Position numbers and translations under genes: made by a program
The notes under the pieces: generated by a model
Seen by the model: the letters and a program-made list of their open reading frames with translations, nothing else
The model's database searches: none
What the model was told of the DNA's origin: nothing
Origin: DATAEG01 sp051001975
Lineage (GTDB): Bacteria; Actinomycetota; Actinomycetes; Mycobacteriales; Jatrophihabitantaceae
Direction of reading: 5' to 3'
Assembly (NCBI GenBank): GCA_051001975.1
Contig: JBPCMU010000047.1
Location: 1-64,000, forward strand
Length of the DNA stretch: 64,000 bases
Shown: piece by piece, positions 53,663 through 62,190 of the stretch
Position numbering within the stretch: position 1 is the first letter of the stretch
How the letters are laid out: each line of letters opens with the position of its first letter

Positions 53663-53955
53663 CGCACGTCCGCACGGACCAGAGTCGTCACGGTGTTCCT
53701 TCGCATGCTCGGCGCATTTGTGTGTCGTGCGATGCGAGTGACGCTACTGGGTGCGGGCCTTGTCCGAGCATGGCCAGCGAACTCGTGGCCGGCCAGAACC
53801 ACACGGCAGGGCGCCGTGCGTTCTGCGCCGGGGGTTCGTGCCGTCCGGACCTTCGGGTGCGGTCATTCGCAGACCAACCCTTCGTTGTGGACGCGCACAG
53901 CAGCCTCGATTAGCGGGTGTCAACGAGGGGTGGCCACGGGCTCGGAACAGCGTGT

Positions 53956-54179
53956 CTAGCTGCCGGTAGGCGGTGCCGGGAGACCCATCTTGGCGAGCGT
54001 GAGTGTCTCGTCGGCCCGACCCCAGCCGCCATCTGCGACGTCATCGACGAGCACCATCGGGTAGGGCGGACGCCCTCGCCGAAGTAGGAGGCGAACAGAT
54101 CGGTGGTCTTGTGGATGATCTCTTCCTTCTGCTCCGACGTAAGTGTTCCTGCGGGGAATTTGTAGTTGGCGAACGGCAT
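53956..54179 (-). pseudogene. Tautomerase-family protein with one frameshift
   Basis: The start MPFANYKFPAGTLTSEQKEEIIHKTTDLFASYFGEGVRP is a typical 4-oxalocrotonate tautomerase-like N-terminus without Pro2 at the exact first position after Met (Pro is at residue 2, as expected after Met removal). A single C appears lost near 54070, after which YPMVLVDDVADGGWGRADETLTLAKMGLP continues in another frame to the natural stop. Otherwise intact. Either recently broken or a sequencing error. The SDR gene 110 bases upstream is damaged in the same way. Confidence 0.75.
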
Positions 54180-54288
54180 GTCGTACTCCTTCGTGTTGTG
54201 GTGGCTCACGCAGCGTCATTTGAGGTCTGGAGATCATGGGATTTCCTCGGCGGGTCGGGCTCTGACGTCGGGTCGGTCCGCGGCGGCA

Positions 54289-55025
54289 TCAGATGATCCC
54301 GCCGTTGACGCGTAACACCTGCCCGTTCACCCAGCGACCGCCGGGCCCGACGAGGAACGCGACCACTTTCGCGACGTCATCGGGGATCCCGAGGCGCTCC
54401 AGAGGTGGCTGCTTGGCGAGCCTCTCGACAGTCGCATCGTCTTTGCCGTCCAGGAACAAGCCGGTTGCGGTCGGACCTGGCGCGACCGCGTTCACCGTGA
54501 TGTCCCGGCCACGAAGGTCGCAGGCGAGGATCATCGTCACCGCCTCGACCGCTCCCTTGCTTGCCGCATAGGCCGCGTAGTTGGCAAACGCCAAGCCGAC
54601 CACTGATGACGACAGATTGATGATGGCACCACCGGCACGCAGCCGGCGAGCGGCCTGTTGATCGACGACGAAGGTGCCCCGGATGTTGGTGCGATGCACG
54701 GCGTCCAGAACCGTCAGATCGAGATCGACAACCGACGACCGCGGCATCCGTCCGGCCGAGTTCACAACGACGTCTACCCCGCCGAACGCGCGTTAGTCTC
54801 GTCGAACAAGGCAGCCACCGCATGTTCGTCCGCGATGTCTGCCTTGACCGCCAGCGCCCGCCCACCAGCTCCGGTGACCGCCTCCACCGTCTCCTGTGCG
54901 CTCGCGTCGTCGCTTGAGTAGTTCACGACTACCGCGTGACCTTGCTCGGCGAGCGCTGTGACGACGGCCCGGCCGATGCCCTTCGACCCGCCGGTGACGA
55001 GAGCAACTCTGTTCTGCGTCTCCAT
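54289..55025 (-). pseudogene. SDR-family oxidoreductase with one frameshift
   Basis: A classical short-chain dehydrogenase. TGGSKGIGRAVVTALAEQG is the cofactor site; after FDETNAR the frame shifts by one base near 54785, and VVVNSAGRMPRSS (the NAG motif), NLSSSVVG, the catalytic YAAYAASKG and the end VNGQVLRVNGGII follow in the new frame. Total length about 245 codons is right for the family. It is divergent from a TetR gene that probably controls it. Decay or sequence error cannot be told apart here. Confidence 0.8.
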
Positions 55026-55030
55026 TGCCT

Positions 55031-55114
55031 ATCGATGGTATCGATATTGCGTAGCTTCGATACGAAGCTAGCATCCGATTCGTATCAACGCTAGCCCGAT
55101 CCGATACCATCGAT
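55031..55114. promoter_or_regulatory. Operator region between SDR and TetR genes
   Basis: A perfect 19-base palindrome TAGCTTCG-ATA-CGAAGCTA (55052-55070) is flanked by an inverted pair ATCGATGGTATCG (55031-55043) and CGATACCATCGAT (55102-55114). GATTCGTATC (55077-55086) is a further related half site. The region separates divergent genes, so it likely binds the TetR protein. Confidence 0.65.
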
Positions 55115-55116
55115 TC

Positions 55117-55866
55117 ATGCCGACCGTGCCCTCAGTCCCGCGCTCCGACGTCCAGCTACGGGAGCGGCTGCTGGACGCGACCGAAACACAACTGGTCGAC
55201 TCCGACGACGATGACATCGCCACCCGGGCGGTGTGCGACGCGGCCGGCGTGAGCCAACCCGTCCTGTACCGCCTCTTCGTCGACAAGCGGGGGCTGCTCG
55301 AAGCAGTTGTCGAGCGCGGTTACGACCGCTACGTCCTCGACAAGGAGACCCAGCAACGCACCGCGGACCCGGTCGCCGACCTCCGGGCCGGTTGGGTGCA
55401 TCACATGGCGTTCGCGGAAGGTCACCCTGCCGTGTACCGGCTTATGTTCGCCCCGCACCCAGCCGGCAGACCTTCGGCCCGCCGTCGGATCCTCGACCTC
55501 CTTGTCGAAGCACTGCAGCGTGTCGCTGCGATCGGTCGCCTTGCCGTCAGGCCGCAGGTCGCAGCGCAAGCGATCCTGTCCGGCAACGTGGGCGTCGCCC
55601 TCAACCGCATCGCACAACCCGAGCTGTACAGCGACCCGCAGCTGTCACTCCGCGTTCGCGATGCCATTTTCGCCTCGCTCATAATCGACGCCACGACCGA
55701 GGTCGGTGCCGGATCCGGCGGCCTGAACCCTGCAGTTTCGCCAACTCTGGCCACGACCGCGATCGCCTTGAGTGCTCAGCTGGGTGAACATCCGCCAACG
55801 ACGCTCGTGCCCGAGGAGTTAGCCCTTCTTAGCCGCTGGTTGGACCGGCTCAGCGCTCCCGAGTGA
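55117..55866 (+). CDS. TetR-family regulator
   Basis: A 249-residue regulator with helix-turn-helix in QLRERLLDATETQLVDSDDDDIATRAVCDAAGVSQPVLYRLFVDKRGLLEAVVERGY and a helical ligand domain that includes HHMAFAEGHPAVYRLMFAP. It is divergent from the SDR/tautomerase pair and shares with it a 91-base region full of palindromes. The ligand is unknown; SDR control is inferred from position. Confidence 0.85.
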   Translation: MPTVPSVPRSDVQLRERLLDATETQLVDSDDDDIATRAVCDAAGVSQPVLYRLFVDKRGLLEAVVERGYDRYVLDKETQQRTADPVADLRAGWVHHMAFAEGHPAVYRLMFAPHPAGRPSARRRILDLLVEALQRVAAIGRLAVRPQVAAQAILSGNVGVALNRIAQPELYSDPQLSLRVRDAIFASLIIDATTEVGAGSGGLNPAVSPTLATTAIALSAQLGEHPPTTLVPEELALLSRWLDRLSAPE

Positions 55867-56108
55867 CGAGCTCGAGTCGCTCGGCGCGCTCGGGCGACGT
55901 CGATGTCGTCCGGGTTGGCGGGAGTGCGGTTGTTGGCGGGCGCAGTCCTGGTTCGTGGACCGTCAAGCCCCGATCACGCGGACCGTGTGGGATGCAGCGC
56001 GGACGCCCCATGTGGCTTCCTGCCCGAGCTCTTCGCGACGGCGGTTGCAGAGACCTCCCAACGAGGGTGAGCGGCTGGACCTGTCTCCTGTCTCTTGCGT
56101 CCGCGTAG

Positions 56109-56399
56109 TCAGACTGCCGCCTCGAGCCTCAGCAATGCGCGCTCGGCTTCGGTACCGCCGCGGTAGCCACCCATGTTGCCGTCGGAGCGGATCACGCGGT
56201 GGCATGGCACCACCAGCGGCAGCGGGTTGGCGGCGCACGCTGTGCCCACCGCCCGCACCGCCTTGGGGTGGTCGGCCAGTTGGGCGAGGGCCGCGTAGGT
56301 GGCCGTATGGCCGTGGTCGATCTCTGGCAGGTGGTGCAGGACGGTTCCGCGGAACCCGGTCGACAGCTGCCAGTCGAGGGCGACGTCGAAGGTGCGTCG
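56109..56399 (-). pseudogene. C-terminal domain of a methylated-DNA cysteine methyltransferase, no start
   Basis: Ninety-six codons encode the active-site domain of an Ogt/MGMT protein: FRGTVLHHLPEIDHGHTATYAALAQLADHPKAVRAVGTACAANPLPLVVPCHRVIRSDG, with the PCHRV acceptor motif intact. In this frame there is no plausible start codon: it is closed by TAG near 56440. An ATG nearby (56445) is in another frame, and the N-terminal 60 residues of the family are not found. Truncated, probably with a frameshift. It lies head-to-head with msrA. Confidence 0.7.
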
Positions 56400-56524
56400 C
56401 CGACCCGCGGGACCAAATCGGGATGCTCGCGTGTTCTATCCATGGTGGAGGCCCGTCCGGCGGCCAGTCGGACGTCGGGCACTCCACGAACACAGCGAAA
56501 CGATGTCGAGGGAAGGGCGCAAGA

Positions 56525-57046
56525 ATGACAACCACCGAGAGAGCGGTTCTAGCGGGCGGATGTTTCTGGGGGATACAGGATCTGATCCGTAGGCGTCCCG
56601 GCGTGCTGAGCACCAGGGTGGGCTACACCGGTGGCGACGTGCCCAACGCGACGTACCGCAACCACGGCACGCACGTCGAGTCGATCGAGATCGTCTTCGA
56701 TCCGGCGACGGTGTCCTATCGCGACCTGCTGGAGTTCTTCTTCCAGATTCATGATCCGACGACGAAGAACCGACAGGGCAACGACTTCGGGCTGAGCTAC
56801 CGGTCGGCCATCTTCTACACCAGCGACGAGCAGGAGCGCATCGCCCGCGACACGATCGCCGACGTCGAGGCCTCCGGTCTGTGGCCGGGCAGCGTCGTCA
56901 CCGAGGTCGAGCCGGCCGGTCCGTTCTGGGAGGCCGAGCCCGAGCACCAGGACTATCTGGAGAACTATCCCGATGGGTACACCTGCCACTTCGCCCGGCC
57001 CGGATGGACGCTACCGAGGCGGGCGGAGTCGGCCAGCACCCGGTAG
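56525..57046 (+). CDS. msrA: Peptide methionine sulfoxide reductase A
   Basis: A 173-residue cytoplasmic enzyme reducing methionine-S-sulfoxide. The catalytic Cys sits in LAGGCFWGIQDLIRRRPGV, and GYTGGDVPNATYRNHGTHVESIEIVFDP and FFQIHDPTTKNRQGNDFGLSYRSAIFY are family blocks; YPDGYTCHF near the end holds another Cys. ATG 56525 follows GAAGGG. The neighbours, a repair methyltransferase relic and an ECF41 sigma factor, suggest a stress setting. It is convergent with the sigma gene across a hairpin-rich spacer. Confidence 0.9.
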   Translation: MTTTERAVLAGGCFWGIQDLIRRRPGVLSTRVGYTGGDVPNATYRNHGTHVESIEIVFDPATVSYRDLLEFFFQIHDPTTKNRQGNDFGLSYRSAIFYTSDEQERIARDTIADVEASGLWPGSVVTEVEPAGPFWEAEPEHQDYLENYPDGYTCHFARPGWTLPRRAESASTR

Positions 57047-57079
57047 CGCAACGCGGTCACCACCCCCCCGTCCATCGTC

Positions 57080-57161
57080 GCCGAGAGGGAGCTTCTTGCC
57101 GCCGAGCGGGAGGTTGTCGTGCGACCGCTCGGCGTGTCGTGACGGAAAACTCCCTCTCGGC
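57080..57161. terminator. Nested inverted repeats between convergent msrA and sigma genes
   Basis: A 12-base perfect inverted repeat GCCGAGAGGGAG (57080-57091) / CTCCCTCTCGGC (57150-57161) encloses a second pair GCCGAGCGG (57101-57109) / CCGCTCGGC (57125-57133). Together they could fold into a long two-stem terminator serving both genes. Related motifs recur at 62120. Confidence 0.6.
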
Positions 57162-57175
57162 ACGCTCGGGGATGG

Positions 57176-58105
57176 TTACCGCTTTGCGCGCAGGTGGGAG
57201 TCCCTGGTGTCCATCAGCTGCGGATCGGCGATGACGTGGATCCGCGTTACACGGCCGTTCTGGATGGTCAGCTGCATCACGGCGTAGAGCGTGCGCTCGA
57301 CGAAGGCCAGCACCTCGGGCTGCTCGCCCATCGGGTTGCACACGAGCGTCATCCCCGGGGTAAACCAGCGCAGCACGTTGCGCGACACCTTGGTCGACCC
57401 GTGATTGGCCACCCCGGTGCGGCGGTCCTGCTCGCCGAGATCGGCGTCGCCCCAGACCTCCGGATCCAGCAACGGTACGAGTGCCGACACGTCGCCGATG
57501 GAGCAGGCCTGAATGAACCGTTCGACGATCAGCCGGTGCTGAGCCAGGTCCACTTCATCGGCCAGCCGGGCGTTCTCGGCATGGACCTTGAGCCGCGCCC
57601 GACGCGCCAGCTGGCGACAAGAGGCCGGCGCGCGGCCCACGGTCTGGGCGATGCTGGCGAACGGTGTCTGGAAGATGTCGTGGAGCACGAACACCACTCG
57701 CTCGGCCGGCGTCAGGCGTTCCAGGACGACCAGTAGCGCGGTGCGTACCTCATCATCGAGGGTGACTCGATCGGCCGGATCGATCGGTGGGGCGATGGCC
57801 GCCGGAGCGCCGGCAGACTCGATCGTGCTGACGTCCTGGGTGCGTTCGCGACGGGACCGCGCGGAGTTGATCTGGTCGAGGCAGATCCGGCTGGTCACCA
57901 CGATCAGCCAGGCCCGGTGATCCTCGATCTGCGCGTAATCGGCTTCGGCGAATCGGGCGAAGCCTTCCTGGACCGCGTCCTCCGCTGCGCCGATGTCACC
58001 GAGCATGCCGTACGCGAGATTGACCAGATACGGCCGATTTCCCTGCCACGTCTGGGCAAACTGCGCCTCGGTTGCCCTCGTTCCGATCTGGCCGTTCGCC
58101 GCCAT
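57176..58105 (-). CDS. ECF41-type RNA polymerase sigma factor with SnoaL-like tail
   Basis: A 309-residue sigma factor. Region 2 is NRPYLVNLAYGMLGDIGAAEDAVQEGFARF ... DHRAWLIVVTSRICLDQINSARSRRE, and region 4 is LTPAERVVFVLHDIFQTPFASIAQTVGRAPASCRQLARRAR. A C-terminal SnoaL/NTF2-like domain (residues about 205-309) follows; ECF41 sigma factors use it in place of an anti-sigma protein. Two promoters of ECF41 form lie in the divergent region, one facing this gene and one facing the MFS gene, implying autoregulation and control of the exporter pair. ATG 58105 is the chosen start; GTG/ATG codons further upstream would run through the promoter. Confidence 0.85.
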   Translation of the reverse strand: MAANGQIGTRATEAQFAQTWQGNRPYLVNLAYGMLGDIGAAEDAVQEGFARFAEADYAQIEDHRAWLIVVTSRICLDQINSARSRRERTQDVSTIESAGAPAAIAPPIDPADRVTLDDEVRTALLVVLERLTPAERVVFVLHDIFQTPFASIAQTVGRAPASCRQLARRARLKVHAENARLADEVDLAQHRLIVERFIQACSIGDVSALVPLLDPEVWGDADLGEQDRRTGVANHGSTKVSRNVLRWFTPGMTLVCNPMGEQPEVLAFVERTLYAVMQLTIQNGRVTRIHVIADPQLMDTRDSHLRAKR

Positions 58106-58155
58106 GTGTCGCCAATCTTCGTCTGTGCGCCGTCGTGCGCGGCGCCTAACAGTAG

Positions 58156-58182
58156 GACGAAATAGGCCGGCAGAAAGTGACA
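58156..58182 (-). promoter_or_regulatory. ECF41-type promoter facing the sigma gene
   Basis: On the minus strand TGTCAC (58182-58177) and CGTC (58159-58156) are separated by 17 bases, matching the known ECF41 form TGTCACA-N16-CGTC. The start codon lies about 50 bases further on. Confidence 0.65.
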
Positions 58183-58193
58183 CCGGCCACGCC

Positions 58194-58220
58194 TGTCACC
58201 TTTGACTGCTGCGTTTCGTC
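58194..58220 (+). promoter_or_regulatory. ECF41-type promoter facing the MFS gene
   Basis: TGTCAC (58194-58199) and CGTC (58217-58220) with the same 17-base spacing as the opposite promoter; CCT follows CGT in both. Transcription would begin about 30 bases before ATG 58257. Confidence 0.7.
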
Positions 58221-58256
58221 CTCTGTTGTGACACCGATTCCCGGAGGACAACACCC

Positions 58257-59726
58257 ATGACGGCAGCAACCGTTGCACCATCGGCCCTCGCAACGCAGCG
58301 GGGCAAGCTCATCCTGGTACTGCTGTGTGCAGTCGCCTTCCTCGACTTCGTCGATGCGTCGATCGTCAACGTGGCGCTTCCCTCGATCCGCGCCGACCTG
58401 CACGTCTCGGTGCAGGGCCTGCAATGGATCCCCAGCGGATATCTGCTCACCTACGGCGGCTTCATGCTGCTCGGCGGCCGGGCCGCCGACCTCCTTGGCC
58501 GGCGCCGCATCCTCGTCAGTGGCACGGTGCTGATCGGGCTGGCGTCCTTCGCGGGGGGAATCGCCGGCAATGAGGGCACGCTGGTCGCCGCGCGGCTCGC
58601 ACAAGGAGTCGGTGCGGCGATGATGTTGCCCGCCGCCTTGTCGATCCTGACCACGACCTTCACCGAGGCCGCCGACCGGCACAAGGCGCTCGGGGTATGG
58701 GGCGGAGTAGGCGGGCTGGCGTCCGCAGCCGGTGTATTGCTCGGCGGAGTGCTCACCGATGGTCCGGGCTGGCGGTGGGTGATGTTCGTCAACCCCCTGG
58801 CCTGCCTGCCCGTCCTCGTCGGGATTTTCTGGCTGATCGACGGCGAGCGCCGGCCCGCCCGGGTGGCCAACTTCGACCTGCTCGGCTCGACGCTGGTCAC
58901 TGGCGGCATGCTGCTGCTCGTCTTCACCCTGGTGAAAGCGCCCGACCAGGGCTGGGGTGCGACGCGTACCGTGCTCGAACTCGCAAGTGCGCTGGTGCTG
59001 CTGGCGGCATTCGTGATCAACGAGCAGCGCAACGCGAATCCGCTGCTGCCGATGTCGCTGTTCCGGATAAAGGGTCTGGCCGCCGCGGACGCTACTCAGC
59101 TGATCGCCTTCGCCGGGTTCCTCGCGATGTTCTTCTTCCTGACGCTGTACATGCAGAACGTGCTCGGCTACTCGCCGATCGAGACGGGCGCCGCGTACCT
59201 GCCGCTCTGCGTCGGAGTCGGTATCGCAGCCGGCATCACCGCCCAGCTCCTGGCCCGGACCGGCACCCGGCCGGTGATCATCGTGGGCTGCCTGCTCGCC
59301 GCCGGCGGCGTCTACTATCTCTCCCGGATCCCGGTCGACGGCTCCTACCTGGCCGATCTGCTGCCGGGCATGATGATCATGTCGTTCGGGCTCGGCGCGG
59401 TGTTCGTCGCTGTAACCACCGCCGCGAACTCCGGAGTGCCCAGCGACAAGGCCGGCATCGCCGCAGCATTGCTCAACGCGTCCCAACAACTCGGCGGCGC
59501 GCTGGGCCTGGCGGTCTTCTCCGCCATCGCCACGGCCCGCACGAACCACCTGCTCGCGTCCCGCACGGCCATGCCGGAGGCGCTGACTTCCGGCTTTCAC
59601 CGGGCGCTGCTGGCCAGCAGCGTATTCCTGCTCGCTGCAGCCGTGCTCGCGGTTCGAGTCAGCAACACCCGCGGCGAGAGCGATGCATTCGTCACGGCAA
59701 CCGACAATGAAGGGATCTCCGCATGA
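58257..59726 (+). CDS. DHA2-family MFS drug exporter
   Basis: A 489-residue 14-helix exporter of the EmrB/QacA family. The first helix has AFLDFVDASIVNVALPSIRADL, then GGRAADLLGRRRILVSG, ARLAQGVGAAMMLPAALSILTTTF and GVWGGVGGLASAAGVLLGGVLTD (motif C). The second half includes FLTLYMQNVLGYSPIETGAAYLPLC and LNASQQLGGALGLAVFSAIAT. Complete length. Controlled, by position and promoter, by the divergent ECF41 sigma factor. It overlaps the hemerythrin gene by four bases. Substrate unknown. Confidence 0.9.
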   Translation: MTAATVAPSALATQRGKLILVLLCAVAFLDFVDASIVNVALPSIRADLHVSVQGLQWIPSGYLLTYGGFMLLGGRAADLLGRRRILVSGTVLIGLASFAGGIAGNEGTLVAARLAQGVGAAMMLPAALSILTTTFTEAADRHKALGVWGGVGGLASAAGVLLGGVLTDGPGWRWVMFVNPLACLPVLVGIFWLIDGERRPARVANFDLLGSTLVTGGMLLLVFTLVKAPDQGWGATRTVLELASALVLLAAFVINEQRNANPLLPMSLFRIKGLAAADATQLIAFAGFLAMFFFLTLYMQNVLGYSPIETGAAYLPLCVGVGIAAGITAQLLARTGTRPVIIVGCLLAAGGVYYLSRIPVDGSYLADLLPGMMIMSFGLGAVFVAVTTAANSGVPSDKAGIAAALLNASQQLGGALGLAVFSAIATARTNHLLASRTAMPEALTSGFHRALLASSVFLLAAAVLAVRVSNTRGESDAFVTATDNEGISA

Positions 59727-60355
59727 TCGACAACGCACATGCTGATCGCCGCGTCCTCACCGGCGACGTCAACTTCTCGATGATGTACGCCGCGCACGAC
59801 GCCTTCACCCGGCACCTGGAGCGGCTCGCCTCGGCAGTTGGGCAGGGAGCCGCGACTGCACCTGGGACGATGGTCCGGTGGGAGCTGTTCAAGAAGCAAC
59901 TACACATCCATCACACCGCAGAAGACGAGACGCTGTGGCCGCAACTGCGAGCCGCCGTCTCGGCGCCCGAGGACATCGCCGTGCTCGACGCGATGGAACT
60001 CGAGCATGCCCAGCTGGACCCGCAGCTCGGGCGGGTAGATGCCGCTTTCGCGTCCGGAGGGGCGGCAGCGGCCACCATCGATGACCTGGCCGCCGGTCTC
60101 GGCGCGCACATGCGACACGAGGAGAACGAAGCGCTGCCGCTCATCGAGACGCAGCTGGGTCGGCCCGGCTGGGACGTGTTCACCCGGGGCATCCGCAAGA
60201 CGCAGGGGCTGCGCGGCGCCGCGGTGTACCTGCCGTGGTTACTGGACGGTGCACCACAGGCTGTGCAGCAGGAAGTTCTCGGCATGCTCCCGCCGCCGGC
60301 GCGGGTCCTCTACCGCAGGCTGTGGCGGCGCAAGTACCGCCGCGCCATGAGCTGA
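59723..60355 (+). CDS. Hemerythrin-domain protein
   Basis: A 210-residue four-helix-bundle protein. Iron ligands are suggested by MMYAAHDAFTRHLERL, LHIHHTAEDETLWPQL, MELEHAQLDPQL and HMRHEENEALPLIE (His/Glu pattern of HHE domains). The C-terminal 50 residues form an extra basic segment (YLPWLLDGAPQAVQQEVLGMLPPPARVLYRRLWRRK). Such proteins bind oxygen or NO, or store iron. The ATGA overlap with the exporter puts it under the ECF41 promoter. Confidence 0.85.
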   Translation: MIDNAHADRRVLTGDVNFSMMYAAHDAFTRHLERLASAVGQGAATAPGTMVRWELFKKQLHIHHTAEDETLWPQLRAAVSAPEDIAVLDAMELEHAQLDPQLGRVDAAFASGGAAAATIDDLAAGLGAHMRHEENEALPLIETQLGRPGWDVFTRGIRKTQGLRGAAVYLPWLLDGAPQAVQQEVLGMLPPPARVLYRRLWRRKYRRAMS

Positions 60356-60382
60356 CCCAGCGGGCTGGTTGGCCGCCGCGGC

Positions 60383-61330
60383 TCAGGCTAGCCGGGTGTT
60401 GTCCCCGACGGGATGGATCTCATCGTCACCGGGCAGGCGTTCTGCCACCCTTCCCATCTCGCTCTCATCCAGCGCGATCAACAGCGGCGAACGGGCCAGC
60501 AGGATGACGCCGACACCGACCGCCACCGCGCCGAGGCTCGCGGGAAGCAGCCATAGCCCGCTGCGGACCACCTCCTGGTACACCAGGACGCCCCAGAAGA
60601 TCGACACCAGCGGATCCATCAGCGTGAACCCAGGCTGCGCAGCAAGCAGTGGGCCGGTGTGCAGAGCCCATTGCATCACCCCGACGCCGAGCACGCCCAT
60701 CGTGACCGCGGCGTAGGTCTGCCAGGTGGTGAGCACGCCGATGAGGCCGCGGTCGGACAACTGAGAGGCGGTCTCTTTGATGAATGTCGCTGTCAGCCCG
60801 AAGCTCGTCCCGGCCGCGGCTCCCAGGCAAGCGGTACGCCACAGCCTGCTGCCGCGTCGGGCAGCCAGCACGAGCAGCGCGACGGTCGCTGCCGTGGCCC
60901 CCCCGGCGATTGCGTAGGTGCTGTGCGAGACGTCAGTCTCGTTACCGGGCTTCGGCGCCAGCACCGCCACCACCGCGATCATCCCCGCAGTCATGACGAG
61001 GATCCCGCCCCACTCGCTGCGCCCGATGCGGACCTGGAAGACCCATCCGGACACGAGCAGGGTCAACGGAACCTCCAGGGTGATGATCGTTTCCACCGAG
61101 GAGAGCTGGCCGAGTCCGAGAGCGACGGCCTGCAGCACGAACGATCCGACCATCCCGCTGAAGCCGAGCACCCACGTCCGGCGCCGAACCAGATCGCCCA
61201 GCAGCCGCAGGCTGAATCCGCCGGGAGCCTTCTGCTCCAGGCTGGCCTTGCGCTGCATGACGTTCGCCACCGCATTACCCGCGGCGGCAAGCCCCGCGCA
61301 CAGGAAGCTCAGCAGTGTCTCCACACCCAC
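60383..61330 (-). CDS. DMT-superfamily transporter (EamA-like)
   Basis: A 315-residue membrane protein with about ten hydrophobic segments arranged as two repeats: FLCAGLAAAGNAVANVMQRKA at the start and LSSVETIITLEVPLTLLVSGWVF ending the first half, and GFTLMDPLVSIFWGVLVYQE in the second. Drug/metabolite exporters of this group have wide substrates. The start is GTG 61330 or 61324. It is convergent with the hemerythrin gene. A polar C-terminal tail contains an Asp/Glu pair. Confidence 0.8.
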   Translation of the reverse strand: MGVETLLSFLCAGLAAAGNAVANVMQRKASLEQKAPGGFSLRLLGDLVRRRTWVLGFSGMVGSFVLQAVALGLGQLSSVETIITLEVPLTLLVSGWVFQVRIGRSEWGGILVMTAGMIAVVAVLAPKPGNETDVSHSTYAIAGGATAATVALLVLAARRGSRLWRTACLGAAAGTSFGLTATFIKETASQLSDRGLIGVLTTWQTYAAVTMGVLGVGVMQWALHTGPLLAAQPGFTLMDPLVSIFWGVLVYQEVVRSGLWLLPASLGAVAVGVGVILLARSPLLIALDESEMGRVAERLPGDDEIHPVGDNTRLA

Positions 61331-61611
61331 GTGTCACAGCCTATTCGCTGGCCGCGACACCGATCTCAGCCTTTTCGACGCGCCGCCATGGGATGTCGGG
61401 CGCTCAGCCGGGCTCTGCCAGCGTGGTCGGGGTCGAGCCGTCGGCGAGTTCAACAGTGTCGAACCATCCGCATCGCAGCTCGCACGTCGGCCTGTCCGGG
61501 CCACTTCGATCGGCGTCCATGCGGTGGGTGCGGACATACGTTCATGATGTCCTGACCGGTCCGCGACGGAATTGCCGAGGCCGCTCCCAGGGCATCCGAC
61601 AGACTGATCGG

Positions 61612-62076
61612 ATGGACCCAGCGCCCCGCACTGCTGCGCGCGTCGTCCGCGCCTCCGTCGGCGAGTCGATTCCGGCCGCCGGCATCGACCACCTCTTCAA
61701 GCTGACCGGCACCGACACCGACGGGCGCCTCGGGCTCGAACGGTTCGAGGTGCCGCCACTGACGGTTGGTGCGCGGCCGCACATCCACCACGCTCACGAC
61801 GAGTGTTTCTATGTCGTGAGCGGAGAACTCACCGTCGCGGCTGACGAGGGGGAGGTGGTGCTCGGCCCGGGCGACCTCGCCTACGCACCGCGCGGATCGG
61901 TGCACGGCTTTCGCAACGCCGACGCAGCCTCGGCCAGCACGGTGTTGTGCATCTACACCCCGCCCGGATATGAGCAGTACTTCCGGGACGTGCACGCCGC
62001 CGTTGCAGCAGGCACCGAACTCACCGTGGACCTGCTCGGGGAACTGCGCAGCCGCTACGACACCACCACCCTCTGA
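61612..62076 (+). CDS. Cupin-fold protein
   Basis: A 154-residue single-domain cupin. The first motif is GARPHIHHAHDECFYVVSGELTV with the His-His-x4-E metal set, and the second is LGPGDLAYAPRGSVHGFRNAD with its His. It probably binds iron, manganese or zinc; oxygenase, isomerase and binding roles are all known for the fold. ATG 61612 begins shortly after a low-quality upstream frame. It stands before an EthD-like gene. Confidence 0.8.
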   Translation: MDPAPRTAARVVRASVGESIPAAGIDHLFKLTGTDTDGRLGLERFEVPPLTVGARPHIHHAHDECFYVVSGELTVAADEGEVVLGPGDLAYAPRGSVHGFRNADAASASTVLCIYTPPGYEQYFRDVHAAVAAGTELTVDLLGELRSRYDTTTL

Positions 62077-62119
62077 GCTCGAGGGCGGACTGGGCGACCG
62101 AGACGTTCCAGCCGATGGC

Positions 62120-62140
62120 CACAGAAACCTCCCTCTCGGC
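62120..62140 (-). repeat. Copy of the GCCGAGAGGGAG motif
   Basis: On the minus strand it reads GCCGAGAGGGAGGTTTCTGTG, close to copies at 57080, 57101 and 57161. It lies between the cupin and EthD genes. Confidence 0.5.
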
Positions 62141-62190
62141 GGGACGAATAGCTCTATCTCGCCACGCTTCCCGTCGCTAGCCTTCCGAGC

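Noticed and set aside
58146..59738. 530-codon open frame antisense to the MFS exporter
   Set aside because: Composition and overlap show it is a shadow of the exporter.
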